Assembly (NCBI RefSeq): GCF_008580665.1
Contig: NZ_BKDJ01000003.1
Span: forward strand, 124,001 to 188,000
Direction of reading: 5' to 3'
DNA from: Zafaria cholistanensis
Lineage (GTDB): Bacteria; Actinomycetota; Actinomycetes; Actinomycetales; Micrococcaceae
DNA length: 64,000 bases
A program made the position numbers and the translations under genes. The stretch's first letter is position 1. Each line of letters opens with the position of its first letter. Below, one piece after another: positions 51,192 through 61,198 of this stretch. The notes under the pieces were generated by a model that saw only the letters and a list, made by a program, of their open reading frames with translations, ran no database searches and was not told the DNA's origin.

Positions 51192-51207
51192 TGTGACACC
51201 TTCCACA
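51192..51207 (-). promoter_or_regulatory. Crp-like site upstream of crp
   Basis: TGTGA, six bases, CCACA, one base from TGTGA-N6-TCACA, 58 bases before the crp start. Consistent with autoregulation. Confidence 0.55.
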
Positions 51208-51400
51208 GGCCGGAAACCTTGATTTGCGATGTTTCTCATGCCTGCCGCGCCCGGGCCTCCAAGGCGGCAATGCAGCCGCCGGACCAGGGCCAGGGGGGTT
51301 CCGGCATCGGGTGCGCTGACCGCTAGACTGGTGGGGTACGGCCGCGCCGGCCGAATACCGGCGGAGCTTTTTTACGGCCGCTTCAGTTTGGAGTCCTTTG

Positions 51401-52588
51401 GTGCTTTTCGGGTTCGGTTTGCTGGACATCCTCCTGCTCATTTTCCTGGCAGGCTTCCTGATTTCCGGCCTGCGGAAGGGCTTCTTCGTTACCCTCGGCG
51501 GCATCGTGGGGTTCGTTGCCGGCGGCGTTGCCACCTTCTTCGCGATCCCCGTGGTCTCCACCTGGGTCACGGCCCCCGGCTGGCGCCTGTTCTGGGTGGT
51601 AGCCACGGCAGTGGTTTTAATCCTCATGGGCCAGGCGATCGGTGCCGCGATCGGCGCCAGGGTGCGGCTGTGGCTGAACCTGCCCGCGCTGAAGTCCTTC
51701 GACCGCCTGCTGGGCGGCGTAGCGAACGTCGCGGTGGCCGCCGTGGTGGTCTCCGCCGTCGCCTTCTCCGCGGCCACCATGGGCCTGCCCCTGCTGTCCC
51801 AGCAGATCGCCTCCTCGCGGGTCATCCAGTCCATTCGCGACCTCACCCCGACCCCGCTGGACACCGCCATGGCCCAAGCGCGGTCGCTGGTCATGGGCCA
51901 GACCATCCCCGAACTGCTGGAGCCGTTCGCGCCCACCACCGTGGAGGCCGCCCCGGCCCGGGTCCCCGATTCCGCCGGCGTCGAGGCCGCTGAGGCCTCC
52001 GTCGTAAAGATCACCGGGACGGCTTTTGAGTGCGGCGTGAACCAGACCGGTTCCGGCTTCGCCGCGGCCACCGACCGCGTGGTCACCAACGCGCACGTGG
52101 TGTCCGGCATCGCCGACCCGGTGGTGAACACCCAGGACGGACGCGCCCTGCCTGCCCGCGTGGTCCATTTCGATTCCGTTCGGGACCTGGCCGTGCTTTC
52201 CGTGGACGGACTGGACCTGGCGCCCGTGCCGGTCGGGGAAAGCCTTTCCACCGGCGACACGGCCGTGTTCATGGGTTTCCCGGCCGGGGGCCCGTTCAGC
52301 GTCGAACCGGCCGTGGTGCAGTCGCTGCGCACGGTCAGCGTGCAGAACATCTACGGCGCGGATCCTTCCCCCCTGCAGATTTACCAGATCGGGGCGGAGG
52401 TCCGGCAGGGCAATTCCGGCGGCCCGCTGCTGGACCCCCAGGGCCGCCTGACCGGCGTGGTCTTTGCCAAGGCCGCGGGCGGGCTGGATGTGGGCTACGC
52501 GCTGGGCCTGGACGAGGTGGAGCCGCTGGTGCTCGATTCGCCGGACCTCACCGAAACGGTCTCCACGGGCGCCTGCTCGGTCGACTAG
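51401..52588 (+). CDS. MarP-like membrane serine protease with CvpA domain
   Basis: A 395-residue protein. Residues 1-160 are a CvpA-type domain with four membrane helices (LLDILLLIFLAGFLISGLRK opening), and residues about 180-395 a trypsin-like periplasmic protease with His in TNAHVV, Asp in VRDLAVL and Ser in RQGNSGGPLL. This is the layout of M. tuberculosis MarP (Rv3671c), needed for acid and oxidative resistance. A pair of Cys (FECGVN and TGACSVD) could form the redox-sensitive disulfide. GTG 51401 is favoured (GGAG at spacing 7) over TTG 51398. A -10-like TAGACT lies at 51324-51329. Confidence 0.9.
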   Translation: MLFGFGLLDILLLIFLAGFLISGLRKGFFVTLGGIVGFVAGGVATFFAIPVVSTWVTAPGWRLFWVVATAVVLILMGQAIGAAIGARVRLWLNLPALKSFDRLLGGVANVAVAAVVVSAVAFSAATMGLPLLSQQIASSRVIQSIRDLTPTPLDTAMAQARSLVMGQTIPELLEPFAPTTVEAAPARVPDSAGVEAAEASVVKITGTAFECGVNQTGSGFAAATDRVVTNAHVVSGIADPVVNTQDGRALPARVVHFDSVRDLAVLSVDGLDLAPVPVGESLSTGDTAVFMGFPAGGPFSVEPAVVQSLRTVSVQNIYGADPSPLQIYQIGAEVRQGNSGGPLLDPQGRLTGVVFAKAAGGLDVGYALGLDEVEPLVLDSPDLTETVSTGACSVD

Positions 52589-52637
52589 GGGCCAGCCGCC
52601 GGCATCCCGCGTGACCCGGTGCGGGCAGCCGGACCTG

Positions 52638-53636
52638 TCAGCGCGGGAGCCAGTGCAGTTCCGCGCCGTGCGGTCCGGTGTGCGCCAGCGGCGTCCCGTC
52701 CAGGGAGAGCGTGAAGTACCCTTCCCGGGAGGCGGGCGAGGTATCTCCGGCCTTATCCAGGAAGAAGGACTCGTTGGAGACCCAGTGGCAGTCGAGCCCG
52801 CGCACGGTCCGGGAGAAGCGCGCGCGGTCCGCCGGGGACAGATAGGCCAGCACCGCGGAATGGAAGACGACCGGGGTGGATCCTTCCGGGGCCCGGCCCA
52901 CCAGGTCGGCGATGCGTTCGTTCAGGTCCCCGCGCTCCAGCACGGGCCGGGGCCGGGCCTGGCGCAGGGTTTCCAGCGCCGCGCGCAGGTTCGCCAGCCG
53001 CTCCGCTTCGCCGGGCCAGACCAGGGCCTCAAGCCAGCGCACGGTGTCCGGATCGGTGCCGTCCAGCGGGTTCAGGTCGATTCCGGCCCGCCAGGCCACC
53101 TCCGGCAGCCGGTCCGGCAGCGGCGGGTTACCGGAGGTCGCGCACCGCAGCAGCGGCGTCCCCGACCCCAGCCGGGGCCCGCCGTCGTATTGGTAGGAGT
53201 AGAGGTCCGGCAGCAGGCACAGCCCGGCGGAGGGGCCCACCTCGATCAGCGCCAGCGGGCGCCGTTCCCGTTCGGCAACCAGCGCCAGCGCGGGCAGCAG
53301 GGTTGCGCAGCGGGCCGGCTCGTTTGTCTGGACCTGGTGGCCGAGCACGACGCCGGCCACCTCCTCCCACCGCTCCAGGGCGAACGCGCGGAACCGGGCG
53401 AACGGAACCTCCCCGCAGCCAAGGTAGCGGGCCGCGGCGAACACCAGCAGCGGGGTGCGCTTGTCTTCGGGCAACGTGGCGACACGGCCGAGCAGGTCCG
53501 GGTCCGTGGCGGTACGCGAACACCATTGCGTGTACAGCTCGGAGTGGCCCTGGAACCAGACCTCGGCATAGCTGGCCCAGGCTTCGGTGATCTCCTCCGC
53601 GGCCACCCGGTCCGGGTGGTCCGGGTGCTTCTCCAT
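52638..53636 (-). CDS. DUF2332 protein
   Basis: A 332-residue soluble protein of the DUF2332 family. Visible: YAEVWFQGHSELYTQWC, LIEVGPSAGLCLLPDLYSYQ (a SAM-site-like glycine loop), and VVFHSAVLAYLSPADRARF. The Rossmann-like features suggest a methyltransferase-related fold, but no activity is known. It lies between the MarP-like gene (+) and aroQ (-). Confidence 0.88.
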   Translation of the reverse strand: MEKHPDHPDRVAAEEITEAWASYAEVWFQGHSELYTQWCSRTATDPDLLGRVATLPEDKRTPLLVFAAARYLGCGEVPFARFRAFALERWEEVAGVVLGHQVQTNEPARCATLLPALALVAERERRPLALIEVGPSAGLCLLPDLYSYQYDGGPRLGSGTPLLRCATSGNPPLPDRLPEVAWRAGIDLNPLDGTDPDTVRWLEALVWPGEAERLANLRAALETLRQARPRPVLERGDLNERIADLVGRAPEGSTPVVFHSAVLAYLSPADRARFSRTVRGLDCHWVSNESFFLDKAGDTSPASREGYFTLSLDGTPLAHTGPHGAELHWLPR

Positions 53637-53716
53637 GGCGTTCCTTTCCAGGGTGAGCCCGCCGGGACCACGGGTGCGGGGCCCTGACCCGCCGCGGGGC
53701 GGATGGTGCAGTTGGT

Positions 53717-54178
53717 TCAGTCGCGGACGATGGATGCGAGGTGCTGGATGGCGAGCCGGTAGCCGTCGGTGCCCGCGCCCACGATGACCGCTGCGGCCAC
53801 GGGGGAGATGTAGGAATGGTGGCGGAACGCCTCGCGCTTGTGCACGTTGGAGATGTGCACCTCGATGACCGGAAGTTCCACGCCCGCGACCGCGTCAGCC
53901 AGGGCGATCGAGGTGTGCGTGTAGGCGCCGGGGTTGAAGACGATTCCCCTGGCGGTGCCGCGCGCCGCATGGATCGCGTCGATCAGGGCGCCCTCATGGT
54001 TGGACTGAAGGAATTCCACTCCGAGGCCCTCGGCGGCGGCGGCGGCACGGCAGAGGTCCTCGACGTCGGCCAGCGTCCGGCTGCCGTAGACGGCCGGCTC
54101 CCGGGTGCCCAGCAGGTTCAGGTTGGGGCCGTTCAGGACCAGGATCGTGGTTTCGGTCGGTGCGCTGTTCTCAGTCAT
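53717..54178 (-). CDS. aroQ: Type II 3-dehydroquinate dehydratase
   Basis: Third step of the shikimate pathway; 153 residues. Motifs: [46 protein letters not shown] with the catalytic His, and [20 protein letters not shown], which is complete for the dodecameric type II enzyme. The start at 54178 gives MTENSAP and the first strand directly after. acs lies upstream on the same strand with an 86-base gap. Confidence 0.95.
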   Translation of the reverse strand: MTENSAPTETTILVLNGPNLNLLGTREPAVYGSRTLADVEDLCRAAAAAEGLGVEFLQSNHEGALIDAIHAARGTARGIVFNPGAYTHTSIALADAVAGVELPVIEVHISNVHKREAFRHHSYISPVAAAVIVGAGTDGYRLAIQHLASIVRD

Positions 54179-54264
54179 GGGTCCATTAAAGGCCCCCGGC
54201 GGCGGCGGGGCGTACCTTCCACGTGTGAAAGGCCTGCCGCGCCGCTGCCGGGAGTGGTGCCGGC

Positions 54265-56262
54265 CTACTTGCGCAGGTCGGCGGCGATCTGGGCCATGAC
54301 CGTGGGGTCGGCCAGGGTGGTGGCGTCGCCGGGGTCGCGGCCCTCGGCGACGTCCTTGAGCAGGCGGCGCATGATCTTGCCCGAGCGGGTCTTGGGCAGT
54401 TCGGGGACCACGAGGATGTGCTTGGGCTTGGCGATCGGGCCGATCTCCTTGGCCACGTGGGTGCGCAGGACCTGTTCGACGTCCTCGCCCTCGCCCGGGG
54501 TCCCGCGGAGGATGACGAATGCGACCACGGCCTCGCCGGTGGTCTCGTCCTTGGCTCCGACCACGGCGGCCTCGGCGACCAGTGGGTGGGAGACCAGGGC
54601 GGACTCGATCTCGGTGGTCGAGAGGCGGTGGCCGGAGACGTTCATGACGTCGTCCACGCGCCCCAGCAGCCAGATGTCGCCGTCCTCGTCGCGCTTGGCG
54701 CCGTCGCCGGCGAAGTACATGTTCTCGAAACGGGACCAGTAGGTGTCCCTGTAGCGTTCCATGTTGCCCCAGATGCCGCGCAGCATCGACGGCCAGGGCT
54801 CGCGGATGACCAGGAAGCCGCCCTGGCCATTGGGCACGGGCTCGCCCATGTCGTCGACGACGTCGATCTCGATGCCGGGGACGGGCACCTGGGCGGAGCC
54901 GGGCTTGGTCGCGGTGACCCCGGGCAGCGGCGCGATCATGTGTGCGCCGGTCTCGGTCTGCCACCACGTGTCAACGATCGGGGCGGGGTGCTCCTTGCGC
55001 GGGCCGGGGGCGCCCTCGGATCCCGGGCCGTTGTTGGATCCGATGACCTCGCGGTACCACATCCAGGCCTCGGGGTTGATCGATTCGCCCACCGATCCGA
55101 GCACGCGCAGGGAGGAGAGGTCGTAGGAGTCCGGGATGCTCCGTCCCCACTTCATGAAGGTCCGGATTGCGGTCGGGGCGGTGTAGAGGATGGTGACGCC
55201 GTACTTCTGCACGATTTCCCACCAGCGGCCCTGGTGCGGGGAGTCCGGGGTCCCCTCGTACATCACCTGGGTGGCGCCGTTGACCAGCGGGGCGTAGGTG
55301 ACGTAGGAGTGGCCGGTGACCCAGCCGACGTCGGCGGTGCACCAGTAGACGTCGGTGTCCGGGTGCAGGTCGAAGGTGTCCTTGTGGGTGGCGGCCGTCT
55401 GGACCAGGTAGCCGCCGGTGGTGTGCAGGATGCCCTTGGGCTTTCCGGTGGTCCCGGAGGTGTAGAGGATGAAGAGCGGGTGCTCCGCCTCGTGGGCGAC
55501 GGCAATGTGCTCGGCGGAGGCGGTGCCGACCGTCTCGTGCCACCACCTGTCCAGGCCCTCGGTCCATGCCACGTCCTGGTTGTTGCGCTTGACGACCAGG
55601 ACGTTGGCCACGGTGTGCCCCTCCTGGGCCAGGGCCTCGTCCACGGCCGGCTTGAGCGGGGAGGGCTTGCCGCGACGGAAGGTGCCGTCGGCGGTGACGA
55701 CCAGCTTCGCCTCGGCGTCGTCGATGCGCGAACGCAGGGCATCGGCGGAGAATCCGCCGAAGACCACCGAATGGATCGCGCCGATCCGGGCGCAGGCCAG
55801 CATCGTGATGACCGCCTCCGGAATCATCGGCAGGTAGACGGCCACCCGGTCGCCCTTGGCCACGCCGAGGGACTCGAACGCGTTGGCGGCCCTCCTGACC
55901 TCCTCGGTCAGCTGCGCGTAGGTGTAGGTGCGCGTGTCGCCGGGCTCGCCTTCAAAGTGGATCGCCACCCGGTCCCCGAGGCCATTTTCCACGTGCCGGT
56001 CCAGCGCGTTGTAGGCGGCATTGACCGTGCCGTCGGCGAACCACTTCGCCACCGGGGCGCCCGACCAGTCCAGCACCTGCGTGAAATCCTTCTCCCAGGT
56101 GAGGACCTCACGCGCCCGGGACGCCCAATAACCCAAGCGGTCCGCGGCCGCGGCCTCGTACCGGGACGCGTCGGCCACCGCATTGGCGGCGAACGCCGCA
56201 TCCGGGGCGAAGCTGCGGTTCTCGTGCAGCAGGTTGGAGAGGGTGGCGGAGGATTCCGACAT
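54265..56262 (-). CDS. acs: Acetyl-CoA synthetase
   Basis: Activates acetate to acetyl-CoA via acetyl-AMP; 665 residues. Motifs: [20 protein letters not shown] (P-loop-like), [38 protein letters not shown], and [13 protein letters not shown], whose Lys is the acetylation site controlled by sirtuins in other bacteria. A sirtuin is encoded at 20347. An insertion after [18 protein letters not shown] is slightly longer than usual. Same neighbourhood as mycobacterial acs (Rv3667). Confidence 0.96.
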   Translation of the reverse strand: MSESSATLSNLLHENRSFAPDAAFAANAVADASRYEAAAADRLGYWASRAREVLTWEKDFTQVLDWSGAPVAKWFADGTVNAAYNALDRHVENGLGDRVAIHFEGEPGDTRTYTYAQLTEEVRRAANAFESLGVAKGDRVAVYLPMIPEAVITMLACARIGAIHSVVFGGFSADALRSRIDDAEAKLVVTADGTFRRGKPSPLKPAVDEALAQEGHTVANVLVVKRNNQDVAWTEGLDRWWHETVGTASAEHIAVAHEAEHPLFILYTSGTTGKPKGILHTTGGYLVQTAATHKDTFDLHPDTDVYWCTADVGWVTGHSYVTYAPLVNGATQVMYEGTPDSPHQGRWWEIVQKYGVTILYTAPTAIRTFMKWGRSIPDSYDLSSLRVLGSVGESINPEAWMWYREVIGSNNGPGSEGAPGPRKEHPAPIVDTWWQTETGAHMIAPLPGVTATKPGSAQVPVPGIEIDVVDDMGEPVPNGQGGFLVIREPWPSMLRGIWGNMERYRDTYWSRFENMYFAGDGAKRDEDGDIWLLGRVDDVMNVSGHRLSTTEIESALVSHPLVAEAAVVGAKDETTGEAVVAFVILRGTPGEGEDVEQVLRTHVAKEIGPIAKPKHILVVPELPKTRSGKIMRRLLKDVAEGRDPGDATTLADPTVMAQIAADLRK

Positions 56263-56472
56263 GGCGGGTCCTTTCGAAAGGAGTCTTCGTGCTCCCTGTC
56301 ACATTACATGGGCGGGTATGCGGTGGTGTCGGGCGTCACACAGGCAGTCGCTGACCGGTTGCGGGGGAGCGCCGGACGGTCTGCGTGCTCCAAGCGATTC
56401 TCCGGACTAGGCTGGAGGCAGTCTCCCGCGGGCGCAGCGCCCGCGATGCCGAGAATAGGGGAGGGAACGACC

Positions 56473-57771
56473 ATGTCGCACCAGACGTCCAAGGGTTCCG
56501 GCGAGGCGCACGCCGTCGCGGGACCGTTCACCCTGCGCGAGGCCGTCCTGCTGGGCGGTGCACTGTTGCTGCTCGTCGGGTCGGTCCTCCCGTTCCAGGT
56601 CTCCAGCACGGTGTTTGCGAACCTCTGGGTTTTTCCCGGGACGCTGTTCCACCTGGGGGTGACCCTGATCCTGCCGCTGGCCGTGGCTGGCGGATTTGTC
56701 TGGCGCCGCCTGGTGGGGAGGCCCGTGGTGCGCGTGGGGTCGCTGGCGCTGGACCAACTGGGGTCCATCTCCGCGGTCCTGTCCGTGGCCTACTTCTTCT
56801 TCGCAGTGGTGGGCTCGTTGAACGGGGCTTACCTGCTGGGCCTGTTCGGGGCCCTGGCCTTCCTTGCCGCGACCACCCTGACTCCCTTCATTCCGGCCTT
56901 CTCCGCTGACTTCGAGCCTGCGCCCGGGCACCTGCTGACCCGCCCGGTCCGGCCGGTGGCCCTCCGGACCGCGGCTGCCCCGGCCTTCCCGAAGCCCGGA
57001 CCGGCTGTCTCGGCGTCCGCGCCTTCCGCTGCCGGGACGGCCGCATCCGCACCGGCAGCGGCTGCCTCTCCGGGCACGGGCTCCGGCTCCAGCCAGCCCG
57101 CAGGCGCCACGGGTTGGGCCGATTCGCCCGCCCCGGCCATGGCGTCGGCTCCGGCCCCGGCCCTGGCGTCGGCTCCGGCCCCTGCTGCGGAGCGTTCGGC
57201 CCCGGCCGGACAGGAGCAGTCCGCCCACCTTCTGCCGGAAACGGGTGCCCTGCCGGAATCCGGCGCGGTGCAGGACACCGGTGCCGTGCCGTCTGTGGCC
57301 GCGCAGTCCAGCGGGGACTCCGGCCAGCCCGGCAGGGCCTCGGCATGGGCCGATTCGCGGGCCTCGGCACCGGCGACGGTCCAGACGGTGGAGCGTTCGG
57401 ACCGGACCGCGCAGGCCGGGCAGGAGCAGCCACAGGATGAGCTGTCCCGGGAAGCGGCACCTTCCGCCGGCGCCGCATCGTCCCCGGCCACCCTGTCTGT
57501 GCCTGCCGTCACGCCCGCCGCGGCAGAAAGCGGTGACGAGCCGTTCGCGGCCAGCCTGCATGAGGAAGTCCCGACCAGCTACCAGGCGTTCTGGTTCGCC
57601 GTTCCGCAAACCCGTTACGCCCTTGACGAGACCACCGGGGCGGTGGCGTTCACGCTCCACCCGGGCGCCTGGATCCTGGCCCTCGAGGACCGCGGAGACG
57701 AGTTCCTGGTTCAGGACACGGACGGCCGCCTTGGCGTGCTGCGCGACCTGGCCCACGTGGAACGTGCCTGA
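56473..57771 (+). CDS. Membrane protein with Ala/Pro-rich linker and C-terminal beta domain
   Basis: I do not recognise a family. The 432-residue protein has four membrane helices in the first 160 residues ([78 protein letters not shown]). A roughly 190-residue Ala/Ser/Pro/Gln linker follows with imperfect repeats ([15 protein letters not shown]), then a compact C-terminal domain ([39 protein letters not shown]) that resembles an SH3-like or secreted binding fold. The linker length suggests crossing or extending from the envelope. nth follows after 10 bases. Start after a GGGAGGGAACG region. Confidence 0.7.
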   Translation: MSHQTSKGSGEAHAVAGPFTLREAVLLGGALLLLVGSVLPFQVSSTVFANLWVFPGTLFHLGVTLILPLAVAGGFVWRRLVGRPVVRVGSLALDQLGSISAVLSVAYFFFAVVGSLNGAYLLGLFGALAFLAATTLTPFIPAFSADFEPAPGHLLTRPVRPVALRTAAAPAFPKPGPAVSASAPSAAGTAASAPAAAASPGTGSGSSQPAGATGWADSPAPAMASAPAPALASAPAPAAERSAPAGQEQSAHLLPETGALPESGAVQDTGAVPSVAAQSSGDSGQPGRASAWADSRASAPATVQTVERSDRTAQAGQEQPQDELSREAAPSAGAASSPATLSVPAVTPAAAESGDEPFAASLHEEVPTSYQAFWFAVPQTRYALDETTGAVAFTLHPGAWILALEDRGDEFLVQDTDGRLGVLRDLAHVERA

Positions 57772-57781
57772 TCCCGCACCC

Positions 57782-58603
57782 ATGCCCGGTGCAGGAAAAA
57801 GGACGGGATCCGCGATCCCGCCCGTCCGCGAAAGCCCGCTGGCACTCAAGCGCCGGGCCCGGAAGATTAACAGGATCCTCGGGGAGGCTTACCCGTACGC
57901 CGTCCCCGAACTCGATTTCGCGAACCCCTTCGAACTGGTGGTGGCGACGGTGCTCTCCGCGCAGACCACCGACGTGCGCGTCAACGCGACCACCCCGGCC
58001 CTTTTCGCCCGCTACCCCACGGCGTTTGCCCTGGCGGAGGCGGACCTTGAAGAGTTGCGGGCCCTGATCCGGCCCACCGGTTTCTTCCGGGCGAAGGCGG
58101 ACAGCCTGATGGCCCTGTCCCGCCGCCTGGTCGACGAGTACGACGGCAAGGTCCCCGGGCGGCTGGAGGACCTGGTGACGCTGCCGGGGGTCGGACGCAA
58201 AACCGCGAACGTTGTCCTGGGCAACGGCTTTGGGGTCCCCGGCATTGCCGTCGACACCCACTTCGGGCGGCTGGCCCGGCGTTTCGGCTGGACCGACGAA
58301 ACGGATCCCGTGAAGGTGGAGCATGCCGTGGGTGAGCTGTTCGAGCGCCGGGACTGGACCATGCTCTCCCATCGCGTGATCTTCCACGGCCGGCGCGTGT
58401 GCCATGCGCGCAGGCCCGCCTGCGGAGCCTGCCCGGTGGCCACGCTGTGCCCGTCCTACGGGGAAGGCGAAACCGACCCGGCAAAGGCCAAAGCGCTGCT
58501 GAAGTACGAACTGGCCCCCGGCCGGACGGACCTGCTGGAACTGATGCGCGCCGGAAAAACGCGGCGCGAGCTGCGTGCCATGGGCTACGGGCTGGACCCG
58601 TGA
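57782..58603 (+). CDS. nth: Endonuclease III
   Basis: DNA glycosylase/AP lyase of base-excision repair, 273 residues. The HhH motif [15 protein letters not shown] contains the catalytic Lys, the Asp is in [11 protein letters not shown], and the [4Fe-4S] cysteines follow C-X6-C-X2-C-X5-C ([17 protein letters not shown]). An N-terminal 25-residue basic extension precedes the core. A NUDIX gene overlaps its stop by 4 bases, as in the mycobacterial nth-NUDIX-marP group. Confidence 0.95.
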   Translation: MPGAGKRTGSAIPPVRESPLALKRRARKINRILGEAYPYAVPELDFANPFELVVATVLSAQTTDVRVNATTPALFARYPTAFALAEADLEELRALIRPTGFFRAKADSLMALSRRLVDEYDGKVPGRLEDLVTLPGVGRKTANVVLGNGFGVPGIAVDTHFGRLARRFGWTDETDPVKVEHAVGELFERRDWTMLSHRVIFHGRRVCHARRPACGACPVATLCPSYGEGETDPAKAKALLKYELAPGRTDLLELMRAGKTRRELRAMGYGLDP

Positions 58604-59301
58604 GCGCGCGCGAGGAACTCCTGGCCCTGGTCGAACGGCACCGGCCGCGGGCGCAGGCAGGCCACGGCGGGATCAGCCGCATGCCGGAGACGTGGATCTT
58701 CCGCGGCATGGACCCCGCCCAAGCCAGGCGCGCCGCCGTCCTGATTCTGTTTGGCCGGCTCGATGACGTCCCGGCCCACCGTGCCTCCCCGGCGGTGCCG
58801 GCCGACCTGGACGTGCTGTTCGTGCAGCGTGCGGATTCGCTGCGCAAGCACCCCGGCCAGATTGCGTTCCCCGGCGGAAAGATCGACCCCACGGACCGCT
58901 CCGCACGGGACGCGGCGCTGCGCGAGGCGGAGGAGGAAACCGGACTGGACCCGTCCGGCGTCGAAATCCTCGGACAGCTGCCGGCGGCGGAGTTGCCGGT
59001 CAGCAACTTCCTCGTCACCCCCGTGCTGGGCTGGTGGCGCCGGACCTCGGAAGTGTTTGCGGTGGACCCGCAGGAATCCGCCACCGTCTTTCGTGCCCCC
59101 GTCGCCGACCTGCTGGACCCGGCCAACCGACTCTCGGCGGTGGTGAAGCAGGGCCAGACCCGCCACACTTCGCCCGCCTTCGACGTTGAGGGTCACCTGA
59201 TCTGGGGTTTCACGGGCATTGTCCTGTCCCGGCTCTTCGACGACCTGGGCTGGACCCAGCCCTGGAACCCGGCGCGGGAGCGCCTGATCAGGTCCGTCTG
59301 A
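58600..59301 (+). CDS. CoA pyrophosphatase (NUDIX)
   Basis: Hydrolyses CoA or related nucleotides; 233 residues. The NUDIX box [25 protein letters not shown] shortened: GG at about residue 92 to EEETGL, preceded by the CoA-specific signature [17 protein letters not shown] start overlaps the nth stop as GTGA, implying translational coupling. Corresponds to M. tuberculosis Rv3672c in position. In mycobacteria the neighbour marP is next; here marP has moved 7 kb away. Confidence 0.92.
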   Translation: MSAREELLALVERHRPRAQAGHGGISRMPETWIFRGMDPAQARRAAVLILFGRLDDVPAHRASPAVPADLDVLFVQRADSLRKHPGQIAFPGGKIDPTDRSARDAALREAEEETGLDPSGVEILGQLPAAELPVSNFLVTPVLGWWRRTSEVFAVDPQESATVFRAPVADLLDPANRLSAVVKQGQTRHTSPAFDVEGHLIWGFTGIVLSRLFDDLGWTQPWNPARERLIRSV

Positions 59302-59329
59302 GGTCAGGCCCGCCGGGGACGGCGCCGTG

Positions 59330-61054
59330 CTACTTGGCCTCCGCGTAGGAGGCAACCACGGCCACGCCCACGGGGAAGTCGACCGGCACGGCGCCGAACA
59401 TCAGCTCCGCCGCGCGGCGTGCGCATTCCTGGACCAGCGCCGAGACCTCGTCGGCGGCTTCGGCCGGCACATGCAGCATGACCTCGTCGTGCAGGAAGAA
59501 CACCAGGTCCCCGAGGTCGCGTCCGGCGGCCCGCTCCGCGCGCAGCCGGCGCCGCAATTCGCCGAGCCAGCACAGCGCCCACTCCGCCGCACTGGCCTGG
59601 ACCACGAAGTTGCGCGTAAAGCGCCCGCGGGCGCGTGCCAGTTGGTCCGCGCGCCGCTGCTGCTCGGCGGTTTCCGTGCGCTGGGCAGCCCGCCAGCGCT
59701 CCGACGGCGGCGGACTGCACCGGCCCAGGTGGGAGCTGACCGTGCCCCCGGTTTCACCCTGCCGGGCAGCCTTCTCCACGAAGCCCACCGCGCGGGGGAA
59801 CGTGGCTGCCAGCTGCGGCATCAGCCGCCCCGACTCGCCCGTGGTGGCCCCATACATGGCCCCCAGCACCGCCATCTTTGCGTGGGCGCGGTCGCCCCCA
59901 AAGCCGAGGTCGGCGATCCCTTGGTAGAGGTCGCTGCCGCGCGCGGCAGCGGCGAGCGCGGTGTCCCTGGCGAGGACGGCAAGAATGCGCGGTTCCAGTT
60001 GCGCCGCGTCCGCCACCACCAGCATCCTGCCGGGGTCGGCGCGGGCGGCGGCGCGGACCGCGTGCGGGATCTGCAGCGCCCCACCGCCACGCGAGGCCCA
60101 GCGCCCGGTGACCACGCCACCGACAACGTACTCCGGGCGGAACCGCCCGTCCGCGATCCAGGTATCCAGCCAGGCCCAGCCGTTGGCGGTGTGGAGGCGC
60201 GACAGCTTCTTGTAGCGCAGCAGCGGGGCGATGGCCGGGTGGGTAAACTCCTCCAATTCCCACTGGCGGGTGCTGTGTGCCTCAATGCCCGCCCGGTGGA
60301 GGGCCCGCAGCAGTTCCTGCGGTGAATCAGGGTTCAGCCCCGGCGCATCCAGCAGGACGCGCAGCTGGTCGGCAAGTTCCTCCAGCCGGGCCGGACGGAC
60401 ACCGGCCGGGGTGCGCGGGCCCAACGCGCGCTCCAGCAGGCCGGCATGGAGGTCGCGCCGCCAGGGGACTCCGTGGTGTGTCATCTCCGCGGCGACCAGC
60501 GCGCCCGCGGACTCGGCGGCCAACAGCAGGTGCAGGCGGCGGCCGGCGGGGGTTGGGGGGAGCGCCGCGAGCTGGTCCCGGAACTCGGCGGCGACGGCCT
60601 CGGCGGCCGTCGAATCGTCCTGCGGTTCCTCGAAAAGCGCGGATTGGTGCTCGGATACCCGTGTCGGCGGCAGCAGGTGGGCGGGGGCCTCGAGGCCGTC
60701 GTCGACCGGGCGGGAACGCAGGTCCCGCACGTAGGCGGTATCCGCGGCGGCAGCCGAAAAACGCAGGATGGTCCGGCACAGGGCCACGTCGTGGGCGCGG
60801 GAGACATCCGCCCCGGCGCGCAGCAGGTCCGGATACCAGTCGGTGGTACGCTCCCACACCCACCGCACGCCCTGCTCCTCCAGTGCGGCCACGGCTGCCG
60901 GAAGCCGGTCCCGCGCCACGACGGCCGGGGGGCCCTGCGCCTTTCCCGCGCCGTCCAGCAGCAGTACGACGGCGGTGGGCCCGCCGGCCTCCGCCCCGGG
61001 CCCCGGGGCCGGCGGCGTCAGCGAGTGGGTAGCCAGAACGGCGTAGCGGGGCAT
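59330..61054 (-). CDS. Family A DNA polymerase-like protein (reduced exonuclease)
   Basis: A 574-residue relative of PolA, of the actinobacterial bifunctional 3'-5' exonuclease/polymerase annotation. The polymerase motifs are present but altered: motif A VVADAAQLEPRILAVLARD (DYSQIELR in PolA), motif B AKMAVLGAMYGATTGESGRL, motif C FFLHDEVMLHVP. The N-terminal part (about 1-280) keeps only weak exonuclease-like similarity and no clear DEDD residues. There is no 5'-3' exonuclease domain. Function is unproven; repair synthesis is a fair guess. It is divergent from the ssd-like gene. Confidence 0.8.
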   Translation of the reverse strand: MPRYAVLATHSLTPPAPGPGAEAGGPTAVVLLLDGAGKAQGPPAVVARDRLPAAVAALEEQGVRWVWERTTDWYPDLLRAGADVSRAHDVALCRTILRFSAAAADTAYVRDLRSRPVDDGLEAPAHLLPPTRVSEHQSALFEEPQDDSTAAEAVAAEFRDQLAALPPTPAGRRLHLLLAAESAGALVAAEMTHHGVPWRRDLHAGLLERALGPRTPAGVRPARLEELADQLRVLLDAPGLNPDSPQELLRALHRAGIEAHSTRQWELEEFTHPAIAPLLRYKKLSRLHTANGWAWLDTWIADGRFRPEYVVGGVVTGRWASRGGGALQIPHAVRAAARADPGRMLVVADAAQLEPRILAVLARDTALAAAARGSDLYQGIADLGFGGDRAHAKMAVLGAMYGATTGESGRLMPQLAATFPRAVGFVEKAARQGETGGTVSSHLGRCSPPPSERWRAAQRTETAEQQRRADQLARARGRFTRNFVVQASAAEWALCWLGELRRRLRAERAAGRDLGDLVFFLHDEVMLHVPAEAADEVSALVQECARRAAELMFGAVPVDFPVGVAVVASYAEAK

Positions 61055-61198
61055 TCGACCATTGTGCCCGACGCCTGAGGCAGGCCGGCGCAGCACGTCC
61101 CCTCCACAGCCGCGGCCCTGGCGCCCACGGAGCCCCTTCGCCCCCAATGGGGCTGCCAGGGATCCTCCGGCACCCCGCGAGGAGAGCAGCCTGAGGGC

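Noticed and set aside
56280-56345. Crp site before acs
   Set aside because: TGTCACA and TCACACA are present but no second half-site stands at the right distance.
54418-56472. A long plus-strand extension of the membrane protein gene across acs
   Set aside because: It is antisense to acs; the protein with helices begins at the ATG at 56473 just after a purine-rich site.
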